In this document: piece by piece, positions 1 to 10,544 of the stretch
Layout of the letters: each line of letters starts with the position of its first letter
Position numbering within the stretch: position 1 is the first letter of the stretch
Assembly: GCF_014062345.1 (NCBI RefSeq)
Contig: NZ_JACGLS010000003.1
Location: 62,001 to 126,000 of the forward strand
Origin: Tenacibaculum pelagium
GTDB lineage: Bacteria > Bacteroidota > Bacteroidia > Flavobacteriales > Flavobacteriaceae
Reading direction: 5' to 3'
Length of the DNA: 64,000 nucleotides
Program-made: the position numbers and the translations under genes
Notes under the pieces: generated by a model
Database searches by the model: none
What the model was told of the DNA's origin: nothing
What the model saw: only the letters and a program-made list of their open reading frames with translations

Positions 1-142
1 TGAAAATGATTTTATAATTATTGTTCTCTAATGATTGATTTATTTCATCATTTTGAAAATAAACAATTTCTTTTTTAGAAACACATGAGGTAATGGTTAG
101 CACTATTATTAGTGCTAAAGCAATTTTTGCTACTCTTTGCAT
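1..142 (-). CDS. Polysaccharide export lipoprotein, N-terminal part (cut by window edge)
   Basis: An open frame reads from ATG at 142 off the left edge without a stop. The first 47 residues start MQRVAKIALALIIVLTITSC, a lipoprotein signal with a lipobox Cys at residue 20. They continue VSKKEIVYFQND, a start typical of the Wza/BexD-like outer-membrane polysaccharide export proteins of Bacteroidota. It lies 28 bases downstream of the nucleotide-sugar dehydratase gene on the same strand, which fits a capsule or exopolysaccharide operon. The family call rests on this short stretch and the neighbour only. Confidence 0.65.
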   Translation of the reverse strand, partial: MQRVAKIALALIIVLTITSCVSKKEIVYFQNDEINQSLENNNYKIIF

Positions 143-170
143 TGTTGATTTTTTTTGCGAAATTACTAAT

Positions 171-2075
171 TTAATTTTTTGAAACAATATCTAATTTTTC
201 GTAGATTGAATTGTTCGATTTATATTCAGGAACAATCTGTTTAATAAGCTGTACTGTTTTTTGATTATTATGATCTTTATTAGCATTACATAGATCTAAT
301 ATTTTATCACTTATATAATCATAATGAATTTGTTGATTTTTAGCGATCATTATTTTCTCATGATAAGTAGGAGTTGTGTTTTCACCATTTGCTAAAAGTT
401 CTTCATAAAGTTTTTCTCCAGGGCGTAAACCAGTTATTTTAATATCAATGTCATCTGGAAAATTTAATCCAGATAAATGAATCATCCTTTTAGCAATGTT
501 ATATATTTTAACAGATTTCCCCATGTCAAAAATATAAATTTCACCACCATTTCCCATGGTTCCAGCTTCTAAAACTAATCGGCAAGCTTCGGGGATAGTC
601 ATGAAGTACCTGGTTATATCTTTATGGGTAACGGTTAATGGTCCGCCATTTTCAATTTGACGTTTAAAAAGTGGAATGACTGATCCGTTAGACCCTAATA
701 CATTTCCAAAACGTGTAGTCGTAAACTTTGTATTATGATTTTTATTGTTGCTTAAGCAGCTAATGTACATTTCGGCAACTCTTTTGGTAGCCCCCATTAC
801 GTTTGTGGGGTTTACTGCTTTATCAGTAGAAACCATAACAAAACGTTCGATATTATTTTCTATCGATAAATCTGCTATTGTTTTTGTTCCTCCAATATTA
901 ATTTTTACAGCTTCATATGGACTCATCTCCATTAAAGGAACATGTTTATAGGCTGCTGCATGAAAAACCTTTTGAGGCTTGTATTGTTCAAATATTAGAG
1001 ACATTCTTTTTTTATCCCTAACATCAGCTACAATAGAAGTGAAATTTTCTTTGTCTTTTTGAACTAATTCTTGTTGAAGATCATATAAAGCTGATTCTGC
1101 TTGATCTACTAAAACCAAATGTTTGTGTTTATAATTACTTAATTGTCTTGAGATTTCAGAACCAATAGATCCTGCTGCTCCAGTAACTAAAATTACTTTA
1201 TTATTTACGTCTCTTTGTACAATTGGGTTATCTATTGAGATTGGTTTTCTATCTAGTAAATCTTCAATTTTGACACTTTTAATCTGATTTGCTTCTAAAT
1301 CTCCGTCAATCCATTTAGATAAAGGAGGTACTATTTTTATCTTTACTCCTAAAGTTAACAAGTTATCTGTAAGATAGAGAAGTTTTTCAGACTTGATGTT
1401 TTGAATAGAAATTATTATTTCATCAATTTTTTTATTTTGAATAAAATTTCTGTCTATTTTTTTACCATTATAGATTCTAATTCTATCTATTTTTTTATCA
1501 ATTTTCTTTAAATTATCATCAATAAAACCAATAACTTCATATTTGTTTTTTGTATCCCTATTCAAGGCCCCATATGTTATTAATCCTGAATCTCCAGCTC
1601 CATAAATAAGAACGTTTGTAATAGAATCTAATTCAGTTGAGATTATTTCATAAAAAGCTTTAAAGATATATCTACTTACTACTAAAACTAAAACAGTAAT
1701 TAAGTAATGAATTATAATTATTGTTTTGGGTATAGTAAAATCAGGTATTATATTAAAAAAACTATTAAATAGAACAACAGTAATAGTTATAATTGAAAGC
1801 AGTGTAGTTCCAACAAAAACATTAAAAGCATCTCTTGTGCCAGTATGTCTAATAATTCCTTTGTAAGATCCAACTACAAGAAAGCTAATTAGAGCTATTG
1901 AAGCAATGGTAGGAATTTGATAGTATAAATCTTCAACATTAAAATTTAAGCTAGCATTAAAGCGAACAGTATATGCTAAGACAAACGAAACGCATACAAG
2001 AAAAATGTCGATGATTAAAACTAACCACCGTGAAGCATATTTGTCTAGTGCTTTTAAAACTAGTTTCTTAATCAT
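171..2075 (-). CDS. Membrane-bound nucleotide-sugar 4,6-dehydratase (CapD/PglF/WbpM type)
   Basis: At 634 residues it has the full length of this family. Four hydrophobic segments fill about residues 15-145. A first Rossmann-like domain follows (GAGDSGLITYGAL near 160), then the extended SDR catalytic domain from about 290 (GAAGSIGSE). The STDKAVNPTNVMGATK stretch carries the Met-x3-Lys variant, known from PglF/WbpM, where ordinary SDRs have Tyr-x3-Lys. The family dehydrates UDP-GlcNAc-type sugars at the inner membrane for surface glycan synthesis. The polysaccharide export gene lies immediately downstream. The exact sugar substrate cannot be read from the sequence. Confidence 0.9.
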   Translation of the reverse strand: MIKKLVLKALDKYASRWLVLIIDIFLVCVSFVLAYTVRFNASLNFNVEDLYYQIPTIASIALISFLVVGSYKGIIRHTGTRDAFNVFVGTTLLSIITITVVLFNSFFNIIPDFTIPKTIIIIHYLITVLVLVVSRYIFKAFYEIISTELDSITNVLIYGAGDSGLITYGALNRDTKNKYEVIGFIDDNLKKIDKKIDRIRIYNGKKIDRNFIQNKKIDEIIISIQNIKSEKLLYLTDNLLTLGVKIKIVPPLSKWIDGDLEANQIKSVKIEDLLDRKPISIDNPIVQRDVNNKVILVTGAAGSIGSEISRQLSNYKHKHLVLVDQAESALYDLQQELVQKDKENFTSIVADVRDKKRMSLIFEQYKPQKVFHAAAYKHVPLMEMSPYEAVKINIGGTKTIADLSIENNIERFVMVSTDKAVNPTNVMGATKRVAEMYISCLSNNKNHNTKFTTTRFGNVLGSNGSVIPLFKRQIENGGPLTVTHKDITRYFMTIPEACRLVLEAGTMGNGGEIYIFDMGKSVKIYNIAKRMIHLSGLNFPDDIDIKITGLRPGEKLYEELLANGENTTPTYHEKIMIAKNQQIHYDYISDKILDLCNANKDHNNQKTVQLIKQIVPEYKSNNSIYEKLDIVSKN

Positions 2076-2121
2076 TGAAGAGCTTTGTTAAATGTTAAAA
2101 TTACAAAAAATAAAAAGAAGC

Positions 2122-2637
2122 TTAAATTTTCTTCATTTGTTGCTTCATCATTTGCATTTGTTCTTTTAACATTCCATGTTTATCTAACTTCTTTGCTTCT
2201 GCCATTAAATTAGTTGCTTCACGTTTTCTACGTTTAGTCATAGCAATACCGGCTAATTGTAATTTTGCCATCGCTAAATCATGATCCATTGCTAAGCCAA
2301 GTTTTACTGCTTTTTTTAAGAATTTTTCGGCTTGAGTAATGTTTGTTTGAGATAACATAATACCATGAAGGTAATTGTAATAACCTTCTTGTTTCTGAAT
2401 TAAAGCAGAAGATGGGTTTTTAATATACCCTAACCATTTTTTTGCTCCTTCAAAATTTTGTTTACGTAATTGCAAGAAAGCAAGTAATATGAATTCATTT
2501 TTAAAATAGAATAGAATGAAAATACCAGCTAATAAAAGAATAGAAATTCCATTCATGATATGACCTTGCGTAAATTCATACACAGACCATATTGTTATTA
2601 AACCTGCTAAAACTAATTTTATATTTTTATTGAACAT
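2122..2637 (-). CDS. Conserved membrane-anchored TPR-like protein, function unknown
   Basis: A 171-residue protein with two N-terminal hydrophobic segments (about residues 8-24 and 28-46), followed by a soluble helical part. That part contains TPR-like helix pairs (GYYNYLHGIMLSQTNITQAEKFLKKAVKLG) and a Met/Gln/Lys-rich tail ending MQMMKQQMKKI. It sits between the capsule gene and ccsBA on the same strand, about 50 bases from each. I recognise it only as a flavobacterial conserved protein of DUF2892-like N-terminal appearance. No function is assigned. Confidence 0.7.
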   Translation of the reverse strand: MFNKNIKLVLAGLITIWSVYEFTQGHIMNGISILLLAGIFILFYFKNEFILLAFLQLRKQNFEGAKKWLGYIKNPSSALIQKQEGYYNYLHGIMLSQTNITQAEKFLKKAVKLGLAMDHDLAMAKLQLAGIAMTKRRKREATNLMAEAKKLDKHGMLKEQMQMMKQQMKKI

Positions 2638-2688
2638 AATTTCTTTTTAAAGAACGTGCAAAAGTACGTTTTTATACTTAATTTTTAA

Positions 2689-5600
2689 TTATTTTTTGTA
2701 GAACTTCTTGTGTTTATACCAAGCTAGTGAACCTAATATTACAACAAAAGCAATTGAATAATATACAGATGATGGTGTAATAACTTTATCTCCACTCGCA
2801 TACGAATGTAATCCAGATAAATAAAAATTTACTCCGGCAAATGTCATCATAATGGAATAAAAAGATATAATAGACCATAAATTAAAAGTAAACCTTCCTC
2901 TTAACCCTGGAATTAAACGCATGTGTAAAACAAAAGCATATACCATTATAGATATTAAGGCCCAGGTTTCTTTTGGGTCCCAGCCCCAGTAACGACCCCA
3001 GCTTTCATTAGCCCACATTCCTCCTAAAAAGTTCCCAATTGTAAACATTACTAAGCCAACAGTGACAGCCATCTCGTTTATTACAGTCAATTCTTTTAAG
3101 TGTAAGTTCATTTTCTTTTTGTTCTTTTTATTAGTGAAAACAATTAAGAATAAAGAAAAGATTCCTAAAATCATACCTAAAGCAAAAGGACCGTAAGCAG
3201 CAACAATTATAGAAACATGAACATATAGCCACCAAGAATTTAATACAGGAACTAAGTTCGCAATTTCTGGATCAAGCCAGTTTAAATGTGCGAAAAATAA
3301 AGTAATTGAAACTAAAAAGGTTGTAGCTGCAATAGTCAGTGATGAATTCCTTCCTAGAAGTAAACCAAAAAACATTGTAGTTAAGCCAACAAATAGAATT
3401 ACTTCATAAGCATTACTCCATGGAGCATTACCACTAATGTACCAACGCATAGCTAGTCCAAAAACATGTGTAATAAATAAAACTATTATTATTGCAATAA
3501 AAGCCTTTATAACATATTTAATCCATTTTTTATTGTTGAATATTTGAAAGAAAACAAAGAGAATCATTAATAAACTCACAAACCCATAGTATTTTGATAG
3601 TTTTACAAAGATGTTGGCCTTGTTGTAAGCAATCTCTACCTGAATTTTGTCTTTTGTAGGAATTACTTCAGAACCAAATTTTCTTTGAAATTTTTTAATT
3701 CCATCTAAAATTTTATTTGTTTCTGTATAATCACCCGATTTTTTTGATGTTTGTAATAACTGAAAATATACAGGTAATGATTGACGAACAAAAACGGAAT
3801 CTGTTCCTTTAAAATTTGCATGAGAAGTTTCTGGTTGAGATACCCATTTGTTTTCTTCATTATTAGGAATCGGGTAAATTCTTAAAATACCACCACCAAG
3901 AGCTTGAGATAATAACCAAGCTCTACGTTCTATTTTTATAGCATCTTGCTCAAATTTATTTTGAATACGTTTTTTCTGAGCTTTAACAACTAAATCACTA
4001 ATTTTTGAACTTCCGTCAGGATTATATAAATCGATAAAACGAGCATATTTAGCATCTTTAGGTAATCCTAACACCTCACGTATTTGAGTGTTTCCTTTTT
4101 CAAGATAAATAAAAGGAACATTTAACCAAAACATAGGGGCTTCAGTAATCGATACTAAGATTTGACTAGGAGTAAGTCCTCTGAAATTTTCAGTATGTGC
4201 TACTTTCCTTACTAATTCAGAAGCAAATGTATGTGCAGGCTTCATACGTCCACCAGCATCTTGTATTACTAATTCGCTAAATAAATCAGCATGTTTTTTA
4301 TCAACCACCGACTTCTGTAAAACAGAATCGATTTGAGTTTCAGATAATTGTTTTGGCTGATGTGTTTGATGTTGAGAAAAACTTAAAGAGCTAATTAATA
4401 AAAGTGCAATTGATAATGTTGCCTTTTTAGCTCTTATTTTATTTAAAGATTTCTTTAAATCATAAAAACGAGTATTCTTTACAAATAAAGAGGCTATTAA
4501 ACCAAAGAACAATAAGAAATAACCAATGTAAGTTACTGTTGTTCCCCAGAAATCATGATTTATTGAAAGATGTGTTTGTTCAATTTCTTTTGAATCATCA
4601 TAACTTGATTGAAACAAGCGATATCCTTTATAGTCTAAGATATTGTTCATAAAGATTCTAAAATCAAAAGTTTCATCTTTGTCAATTACAGTTACTTCAC
4701 TAGCAAATGAAGCTGCGTTTTCTGAACCAGGATATTTTTCTAATTGAAAATCGTTTAGTTTAATACTAAAAGGTGTTTTACGTTGTTTAGCACCATACCA
4801 AGCTCTAAAGTTTAAATCGCCAACACTAAATTGTTTAGCTCCGTCAACATTAAATTGTCCACCAGTTAATTCTACACGTTCCGTTTTTCCAGCTGTGGTA
4901 ACATCAAAAACAACCATGTCGTATTTTTTTGGGTCTTTTTTTCCGCGAACTGTTCTTACTTCTCCTTTAGTAGGGTAATTTGGTACAACAAAAGGTAAAC
5001 CAGATACATTATAAAGCGAACGCAATTTAAAGTCTTGAACAGTATCTTGTTTTACTAAGCCTTTTTCTTGAGTCGCCATTACTTGAAAATTACCTGCAAC
5101 TTTTGTAATTATTTTTAAAGAATCATTTTGTTTAAAAATATTAATATTTGGGCTTCCGTCATTTACATCAAAACCGACTAAAATATTATGAACGTTTTCA
5201 ATTTCACCTCGCTTAATATAATGTTCGTGCCTAGTTCCGCTTGAACTTTCAACAAATAAAATGTGTTCAGTTGCATTATCGTCTTCAATAAATTTTTCTT
5301 CAACCCAAGGAATGTAATCAACAAGTTTGAAATCTATTTTATGATTTTTACTGTCTTTATTAGGTTGAAAATATTCTGTAAAGTTTGCTGAATTTGTTCC
5401 CCAAGCAGATAGTAAAAGTTTATTATTGGTTTCTTTTTGAAATTCATTGTTATCAATAACAACGTTTAAGTAGTTAGTGTCAGATAAAAAAGTGTTGGTA
5501 GTTTCACCTTCATCAATAATCATTAAGCCTTCATAACTTATGTATCTCGTAATTCCTGCTCCTATTAAAATTAATAAAAACGATACATGAAATAAAAGTA

Positions 5601-5832
5601 CAGACCATTTTTCTTTTTTGTATAAACGATATCTGAAAATGTTACCAAAAAAATTAATTACAAAAAACACCATGATTAATTCAAACCACCATGTGTTGTA
5701 AATTAATGCTTTTGAAGTTTGAGTTCCGTAATCATTTTCTATAAAAGTAGCTATTCCCATGGCTATTGCGAATAAGAAAAATAACACAGCCATTAAGCGG
5801 GTTGAGTAGAGGATATTTAAGATTTTTTTCAT
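2689..5832 (-). CDS. ccsA: Fused cytochrome c biogenesis protein CcsBA
   Basis: This 1047-residue protein joins the two subunits of System II cytochrome c maturation. The N-terminal half is ResB/CcsB-like: membrane segments near residues 12-30, 45-62 and 77-97, a large periplasmic region, and a segment near 435. The C-terminal half is CcsA, with many membrane segments and the haem-handling WWD motif at about 949-957 (WGWDPKETW). A His/Gln-rich stretch near 485-500 (SFSQHQTHQPKQ) marks the junction. The complex exports haem and attaches it to apocytochromes in the periplasm. The fused form is common in Bacteroidota and Epsilonproteobacteria. Confidence 0.93.
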   Translation of the reverse strand: MKKILNILYSTRLMAVLFFLFAIAMGIATFIENDYGTQTSKALIYNTWWFELIMVFFVINFFGNIFRYRLYKKEKWSVLLFHVSFLLILIGAGITRYISYEGLMIIDEGETTNTFLSDTNYLNVVIDNNEFQKETNNKLLLSAWGTNSANFTEYFQPNKDSKNHKIDFKLVDYIPWVEEKFIEDDNATEHILFVESSSGTRHEHYIKRGEIENVHNILVGFDVNDGSPNINIFKQNDSLKIITKVAGNFQVMATQEKGLVKQDTVQDFKLRSLYNVSGLPFVVPNYPTKGEVRTVRGKKDPKKYDMVVFDVTTAGKTERVELTGGQFNVDGAKQFSVGDLNFRAWYGAKQRKTPFSIKLNDFQLEKYPGSENAASFASEVTVIDKDETFDFRIFMNNILDYKGYRLFQSSYDDSKEIEQTHLSINHDFWGTTVTYIGYFLLFFGLIASLFVKNTRFYDLKKSLNKIRAKKATLSIALLLISSLSFSQHQTHQPKQLSETQIDSVLQKSVVDKKHADLFSELVIQDAGGRMKPAHTFASELVRKVAHTENFRGLTPSQILVSITEAPMFWLNVPFIYLEKGNTQIREVLGLPKDAKYARFIDLYNPDGSSKISDLVVKAQKKRIQNKFEQDAIKIERRAWLLSQALGGGILRIYPIPNNEENKWVSQPETSHANFKGTDSVFVRQSLPVYFQLLQTSKKSGDYTETNKILDGIKKFQRKFGSEVIPTKDKIQVEIAYNKANIFVKLSKYYGFVSLLMILFVFFQIFNNKKWIKYVIKAFIAIIIVLFITHVFGLAMRWYISGNAPWSNAYEVILFVGLTTMFFGLLLGRNSSLTIAATTFLVSITLFFAHLNWLDPEIANLVPVLNSWWLYVHVSIIVAAYGPFALGMILGIFSLFLIVFTNKKNKKKMNLHLKELTVINEMAVTVGLVMFTIGNFLGGMWANESWGRYWGWDPKETWALISIMVYAFVLHMRLIPGLRGRFTFNLWSIISFYSIMMTFAGVNFYLSGLHSYASGDKVITPSSVYYSIAFVVILGSLAWYKHKKFYKK

Positions 5833-5939
5833 CAGTAAATCTGCTAAGTGTAAAACTTCGCAAATTTACGGATTAATGCGGGAATAGAATTATGATTTCA
5901 ATCATTTTTAAATGGACTGAAATGTTAAAAAATAATAAG

Positions 5940-6818
5940 TTATTCGCCTATTTTCTCTCCCATTTTTACAAAAGTTTCAATTCGATTCTTTGTGTTGTCT
6001 AAAATATCTTGATCGATTGAGATTTTATCTTTGTCGATTAATAGTACAATCGTAGAGCCTCCAAAAGCAAAATACCCCATTTCATCTCCTTTCTTTATTT
6101 CTAAATTCGGCTTGAAAGTTTCAATGATACTACCAACCATAGTTGCTCCTACAGGAGCAATTACAATGTCTCCTTTATCTTTGGTGGTTAGCGTACAATA
6201 TTCTCTTTTATTTTCGCAAAAGACTTTTGTAAAGTTAGAAGCTAGGGCATAAGGAGAGACTGAAAAGTAGTCTCCTTTTATTTTAGTCATTTTTGATGGT
6301 GTTCCATTGTATGGGAAATGATATCTATGATAATCATTTGGTGCTAATCGTAAGATGATTAAAGATGAATTTTTATGCTTTTCAGCTAATTCACCATTTC
6401 CTAAAAACTCTTTTAAAGTAAATTTTCTTCCTTTTACAAAGAAATTATGAATGTCGGCTATATTTTTAAAAGCTAGCATTTTACCATCTCCAGGAGATGC
6501 AAATCCATCTTCAATAGGGCGAGCAGTTGGTTTTAATTTTCTGTAGAAAAAATCATTAAAAGAAGTGTAGTCTTTAATTGATTTTTCTGCTTCATCCATA
6601 TTGATGCCTAATTCTTTTACAAAACCTTCTATTTTGTTGATGGAACTTGGGTTGTCCATTTTTTTACCATACCAAGCTGACAAAAATTTACGTTTCGCTA
6701 TTGGTAAAATAGCCATTTTTCCAAAAGGATTATGATATAGGAATTTTAAGAAACCTTCTCCGGGAGGAGTTTCAGTAATTTTCTTTCCTGATTTTCTATC
6801 TATAAATTGTATTTGCAT
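5940..6818 (-). CDS. psd: Phosphatidylserine decarboxylase proenzyme
   Basis: A 292-residue inner-membrane enzyme that converts phosphatidylserine to phosphatidylethanolamine. The self-cleavage motif is visible as FGGSTIVLL; Ser255 would become the pyruvoyl group of the small alpha chain. The central LAPNDYHRYHFPYNG block carries the conserved His residues of the family. It starts 5 bases after the end of mutB, so it is probably co-transcribed with the mutase genes. The residues flanking the cleavage Ser are intact, so an active enzyme is expected. Confidence 0.93.
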   Translation of the reverse strand: MQIQFIDRKSGKKITETPPGEGFLKFLYHNPFGKMAILPIAKRKFLSAWYGKKMDNPSSINKIEGFVKELGINMDEAEKSIKDYTSFNDFFYRKLKPTARPIEDGFASPGDGKMLAFKNIADIHNFFVKGRKFTLKEFLGNGELAEKHKNSSLIILRLAPNDYHRYHFPYNGTPSKMTKIKGDYFSVSPYALASNFTKVFCENKREYCTLTTKDKGDIVIAPVGATMVGSIIETFKPNLEIKKGDEMGYFAFGGSTIVLLIDKDKISIDQDILDNTKNRIETFVKMGEKIGE

Positions 6819-6823
6819 AGTTA

Positions 6824-8884
6824 CTATTCTTCAGTGCTATCAATTAAAATAGTTAACATGTCAATGGCTGCTTGGGCAATCTTAGTTCCTGGACCAAAAA
6901 CACCTACTGCACCAGCGTCAAATAAAAACTGGTAATCTTGTGCAGGAATTACACCTCCAACAATAACCATAATGTCTTCACGCCCGTACTTTTTTAATTC
7001 AGCAATTACTTGAGGAACTAGTGTTTTGTGACCGGCTGCCAAAGACGATATTCCTAAAATATGGACATCATTTTCAATAGCTTGTTTTGTTGCTTCAATT
7101 GGTGTTTGAAATAAAGGACCTATATCTACATCAAAACCTAAGTCTGCATAACCTGTTGCTACAACTTTAGCACCACGATCATGACCGTCTTGCCCGAGTT
7201 TGGCAATCATAATACGTGGTCGACGTCCTTCTAGATCAGCAAATTTATCTGCTAATTCAGTAGCTTTTTTAAATAATTTATCGTCTTTTATTTCTTTACT
7301 ATACACGCCAGATATGGTTTTATGAACAGCTTTATGTCTTCCAAAAACAGTTTCTAAAGCGTCAGAAATTTCACCTAAAGTAGCTCTGTTTCTTGCTGCT
7401 TTTACAGCTAAATCTAATAAATTTCCTTCACCCGATTTTGCAAAATTGGTTAAATCTTCTAAAGATTTAAAAACAATGTCTTGATTTCTTTTTGATTTTA
7501 AATCGTTTAATCGATCTATTTGTGATTGACGCACAGCTTCATTGTCAACTTCTAAAATATGTAATGGGTCTTCTTGTTCTAGTTGATATTTATTAACACC
7601 TACAATTACATCTTGACCACTATCAATCTTCGCTTGTTTTTTTGCAGCAGCTTCTTCAATACGCATTTTAGGAATTCCCTTTTCAATAGCTTTGGTCATT
7701 CCTCCTAATTCTTCTACTTCTTTAATTAGCTTCCAAGCTTTATTGGTAATATCTTCTGTTAGCTGTTCTACATGGTAACTACCAGCCCAAGGGTCTACTG
7801 TTTTGGTAATATGAGTTTCCTGTTGTAGATATATCTGAGTGTTACGAGCAATACGAGCTGAGAAATCTGTTGGTAATGCAATCGCTTCATCTAAAGCATT
7901 GGTGTGTAAACTTTGTGTACCCCCAAAAGCGGCAGCCATGGCTTCAATAGTTGTGCGAGCTACGTTGTTAAAAGGATCTTGTTCTGTTAAAGACCAACCA
8001 CTGGTTTGACAGTGTGTACGTAAAGCTAATGATTTTGGATTTTTAGGGTTGAATTGTTTTACCAATTTAGCCCATAACATTCTACCAGCACGCATTTTTG
8101 CGATTTCCATAAAATGATTCATTCCAATTGCCCAGAAAAAAGAAAGGCGAGGAGCGAATGTGTCAATATCCATTCCAGCTTCTAGCCCTTTTTTAATGTA
8201 TTCTAATCCATCAGCAAGTGTATAGGCTAATTCAATTTCTGCAGTAGCACCAGCTTCTTGCATGTGATATCCTGAGATAGAAATTGAATTGAATTTCGGC
8301 ATGTTTTCAGAAGTGTATTTGAAAATATCCGCAATAATTTTCATAGATGGGGTAGGTGGGTAAATGTATGTATTACGCACCATAAACTCCTTAAGAATAT
8401 CATTCTGAATTGTTCCAGCTAATAACTTTGGGTCCACTCCTTGCTCTTCAGCAGCAACAATATAGAATGCTAGAATTGGTAAAACAGCTCCATTCATTGT
8501 CATAGAAACTGACATTTTATCTAGTGGTATTTGATTGAATAATACCTTCATGTCTTCTACTGAGTCTATGGCAACTCCCGCTTTACCAACATCACCTTGT
8601 ACGCGTTCATGGTCTGAATCGTAACCACGATGTGTTGCTAAATCAAAGGCGACAGAAAGACCTTTTTGTCCTGCAGCTAAATTTCTTCTATAAAAAGCAT
8701 TACTCTCTTCTGCTGTTGAAAATCCTGCGTATTGACGAATGGTCCAAGGTCTACGGACATACATGGTAGAGTAGGGTCCACGTAGGTTTGGAGCAATTCC
8801 TGCAACAAAATCCTCATGCTTTTTTTCTGATGATTCTTGACTGGTAGTACCTAACTTAATATTGGATATATCTTTTCTACTCAT
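6824..8884 (-). CDS. mutB: Methylmalonyl-CoA mutase, large (catalytic) subunit
   Basis: A 686-residue B12-dependent mutase interconverting methylmalonyl-CoA and succinyl-CoA. The TIM-barrel substrate domain is N-terminal ([21 protein letters not shown], then [16 protein letters not shown]). The C-terminal cobalamin domain shows the DxHxxG motif at 566-571 (DGHDRG), with His568 as the lower axial cobalt ligand. It overlaps the end of mutA by 8 bases, which implies translational coupling. Its role is propionate/odd-chain and branched-chain carbon flow, matching the fad and branched-chain E1 genes elsewhere in the window. Confidence 0.96.
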   Translation of the reverse strand: MSRKDISNIKLGTTSQESSEKKHEDFVAGIAPNLRGPYSTMYVRRPWTIRQYAGFSTAEESNAFYRRNLAAGQKGLSVAFDLATHRGYDSDHERVQGDVGKAGVAIDSVEDMKVLFNQIPLDKMSVSMTMNGAVLPILAFYIVAAEEQGVDPKLLAGTIQNDILKEFMVRNTYIYPPTPSMKIIADIFKYTSENMPKFNSISISGYHMQEAGATAEIELAYTLADGLEYIKKGLEAGMDIDTFAPRLSFFWAIGMNHFMEIAKMRAGRMLWAKLVKQFNPKNPKSLALRTHCQTSGWSLTEQDPFNNVARTTIEAMAAAFGGTQSLHTNALDEAIALPTDFSARIARNTQIYLQQETHITKTVDPWAGSYHVEQLTEDITNKAWKLIKEVEELGGMTKAIEKGIPKMRIEEAAAKKQAKIDSGQDVIVGVNKYQLEQEDPLHILEVDNEAVRQSQIDRLNDLKSKRNQDIVFKSLEDLTNFAKSGEGNLLDLAVKAARNRATLGEISDALETVFGRHKAVHKTISGVYSKEIKDDKLFKKATELADKFADLEGRRPRIMIAKLGQDGHDRGAKVVATGYADLGFDVDIGPLFQTPIEATKQAIENDVHILGISSLAAGHKTLVPQVIAELKKYGREDIMVIVGGVIPAQDYQFLFDAGAVGVFGPGTKIAQAAIDMLTILIDSTEE

Positions 8885-10226
8885 TTTCTAGTCGTTCTTG
8901 CTCTAACTTTTCAGCTAGACGTTTTTGAATGATTGGAAGCACAAAAGTTTGTTCGTTTCTTGGTTTGAAGAAAGGAAACAACTCTAAGTCGTTCTTCATG
9001 GAGTCATTTTCGTTTTGAATCGAATTAGTTCCTAATAAGACGATTTCACCTGTATCAAACTTAGCTTGTTCTTTGTCGGCAGATTCTTTAATTTTTCGCT
9101 GAATAACGCCTTCCTTAAGTTGATTTAAATAACCACCTCCTTTTTCTATTTGTTTAAAAATAGTTAGGGAATTTTGCGCTAATTGTTGTGTGATTGCTTC
9201 TATATAATATGAGCCATCCGCAAAATTTTGCGCTTCTGCTAATTCGCTTTCTTGTTGTAGAATTAATAGTTGATTTCTTGAAATTCGCTCTCCAAACTCA
9301 TTTGAGTGATGGAAAATATCGTCATAAGAAAGATTGCTTACAGTATCTGACCCCCCTAAAATTGCACTCATACATTCTGATGTTGTACGAAGCATGTTTA
9401 CATTATAATCGTATAATGTTTTGTTTCTTGAGCTAGGTTGCGTGAAAATATGTACAGCTTGATTTTTTGTGTCATATTCACTTAAAAGAGCGCTCCATAA
9501 GATTCTGAAAGCTCTTAGTTTTGCTATTTCAAAAAAGTAATTACCCCCTGCAGAAAAGTTGAAGTGTATTTTACTGGCTGCTTTTTTACCGAAGTGATTA
9601 AGATATTCATTAGCGTGAGCAAGTGTGTAAGCTAGTTGTTGTGTAATGTTGGCTCCAGCATTTTGATAAATAGAGGTGTTGATACAAACTGAATTGTCAA
9701 CATCATCTACTATTTTTTCTAAAGCGTTATGGTCTTCTTTTAAGCTTGAATACCAATTTCCTGTTCTAGCTAAATTCCCGATGATATCAATATTAAAATA
9801 ACAATTTTTAGAATTGATAAATTTTGATAGTTCAATAATAAAACTAGCGTCTAAAAATTTGAAATTAAAATATAGTATAATGTTTTTGGTATCTATATTT
9901 TTTAAAAGAACTTGGTAATTGAATTTGTTTTTAGCTTTAAATTCTATCGATTTGGCACCTCTATTTAAAGAGTCTATAGCAAATGAGTTTGCTTTTTCTT
10001 CCTCTTCAACAAAAATAGATTGACAGATGTTGAATCCTTTTTTAGGAGTATTTACTTTTGTATTCGTTTTATCTTCTTTAGTGTAAAAAGGTTTAACGGT
10101 AATACCTTCGTCGGTTTTCCAAAGTAAAGTGTCGTTGTAATCAGCGCCTTTAAGATCTACTTGGATTTTTTGTTTCCATGCTGCAGCACTTACTTTGTTG
10201 AATTCATCAAATAAAAAATTGCTCAT
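8877..10226 (-). CDS. mutA: Methylmalonyl-CoA mutase, small subunit (shortened form)
   Basis: A 449-residue homologue of the mutase barrel domain ([28 protein letters not shown] and [16 protein letters not shown] correspond to parts of the large subunit). It ends after the barrel and has no C-terminal cobalamin-binding domain, whereas classical small subunits retain a degenerate one. This fits a structural, non-catalytic partner of MutB. Its start codon touches the end of the ftsB/divIC-like gene, and its end overlaps mutB. All three are likely translated from one message. Confidence 0.9.
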   Translation of the reverse strand: MSNFLFDEFNKVSAAAWKQKIQVDLKGADYNDTLLWKTDEGITVKPFYTKEDKTNTKVNTPKKGFNICQSIFVEEEEKANSFAIDSLNRGAKSIEFKAKNKFNYQVLLKNIDTKNIILYFNFKFLDASFIIELSKFINSKNCYFNIDIIGNLARTGNWYSSLKEDHNALEKIVDDVDNSVCINTSIYQNAGANITQQLAYTLAHANEYLNHFGKKAASKIHFNFSAGGNYFFEIAKLRAFRILWSALLSEYDTKNQAVHIFTQPSSRNKTLYDYNVNMLRTTSECMSAILGGSDTVSNLSYDDIFHHSNEFGERISRNQLLILQQESELAEAQNFADGSYYIEAITQQLAQNSLTIFKQIEKGGGYLNQLKEGVIQRKIKESADKEQAKFDTGEIVLLGTNSIQNENDSMKNDLELFPFFKPRNEQTFVLPIIQKRLAEKLEQERLENE

Positions 10227-10543
10227 TACTTTTTAATGGTATCAAATTCGATAATATAAATATCTTCGTTCTCTTTTTTCATCAAGTATTTTTCACGTGC
10301 ATAACGTTCTAATTGCAAAGAGTCTTGAAGTTTTTGTATGGTTTCTTTATCAGTCTTTATTTTTTCTTTATGATAATCGATCCAAGTTTCTAGTTCGTTT
10401 ATTTCTTTGTTAAACTCTCTATGAGTAAGATAAGAATTTTCATCAAAAAAAAGCATCCAAACAACAAATACCGTTAAGATAATAACATAAATGTTTGTTG
10501 CTATTTTAAAAGAAGGCTTATTTTTTATTGATTTTAAATTCAT
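10226..10543 (-). CDS. Septum formation initiator protein (FtsB/DivIC family)
   Basis: A 105-residue bitopic protein with one membrane segment at about 16-33 (IATNIYVIILTVFVVWMLFF). A coiled coil follows (HREFNKEINELETWIDYHKEKIKTDKETIQKLQDS), then the short AREKYLMKKENEDIYIIEF block typical of FtsB/DivIC. Members form the divisome complex with FtsL and FtsQ. It is wedged between udk and mutA, with a 1-base spacing upstream and a 1-base overlap downstream. That arrangement suggests an operon of unrelated housekeeping functions. Confidence 0.88.
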   Translation of the reverse strand: MNLKSIKNKPSFKIATNIYVIILTVFVVWMLFFDENSYLTHREFNKEINELETWIDYHKEKIKTDKETIQKLQDSLQLERYAREKYLMKKENEDIYIIEFDTIKK

Positions 10544-10544
10544 T

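Noticed and set aside
745..951. Plus-strand open frame opposite the dehydratase gene
   Set aside because: Lies wholly inside a long, well-conserved gene on the other strand and has no recognisable product.
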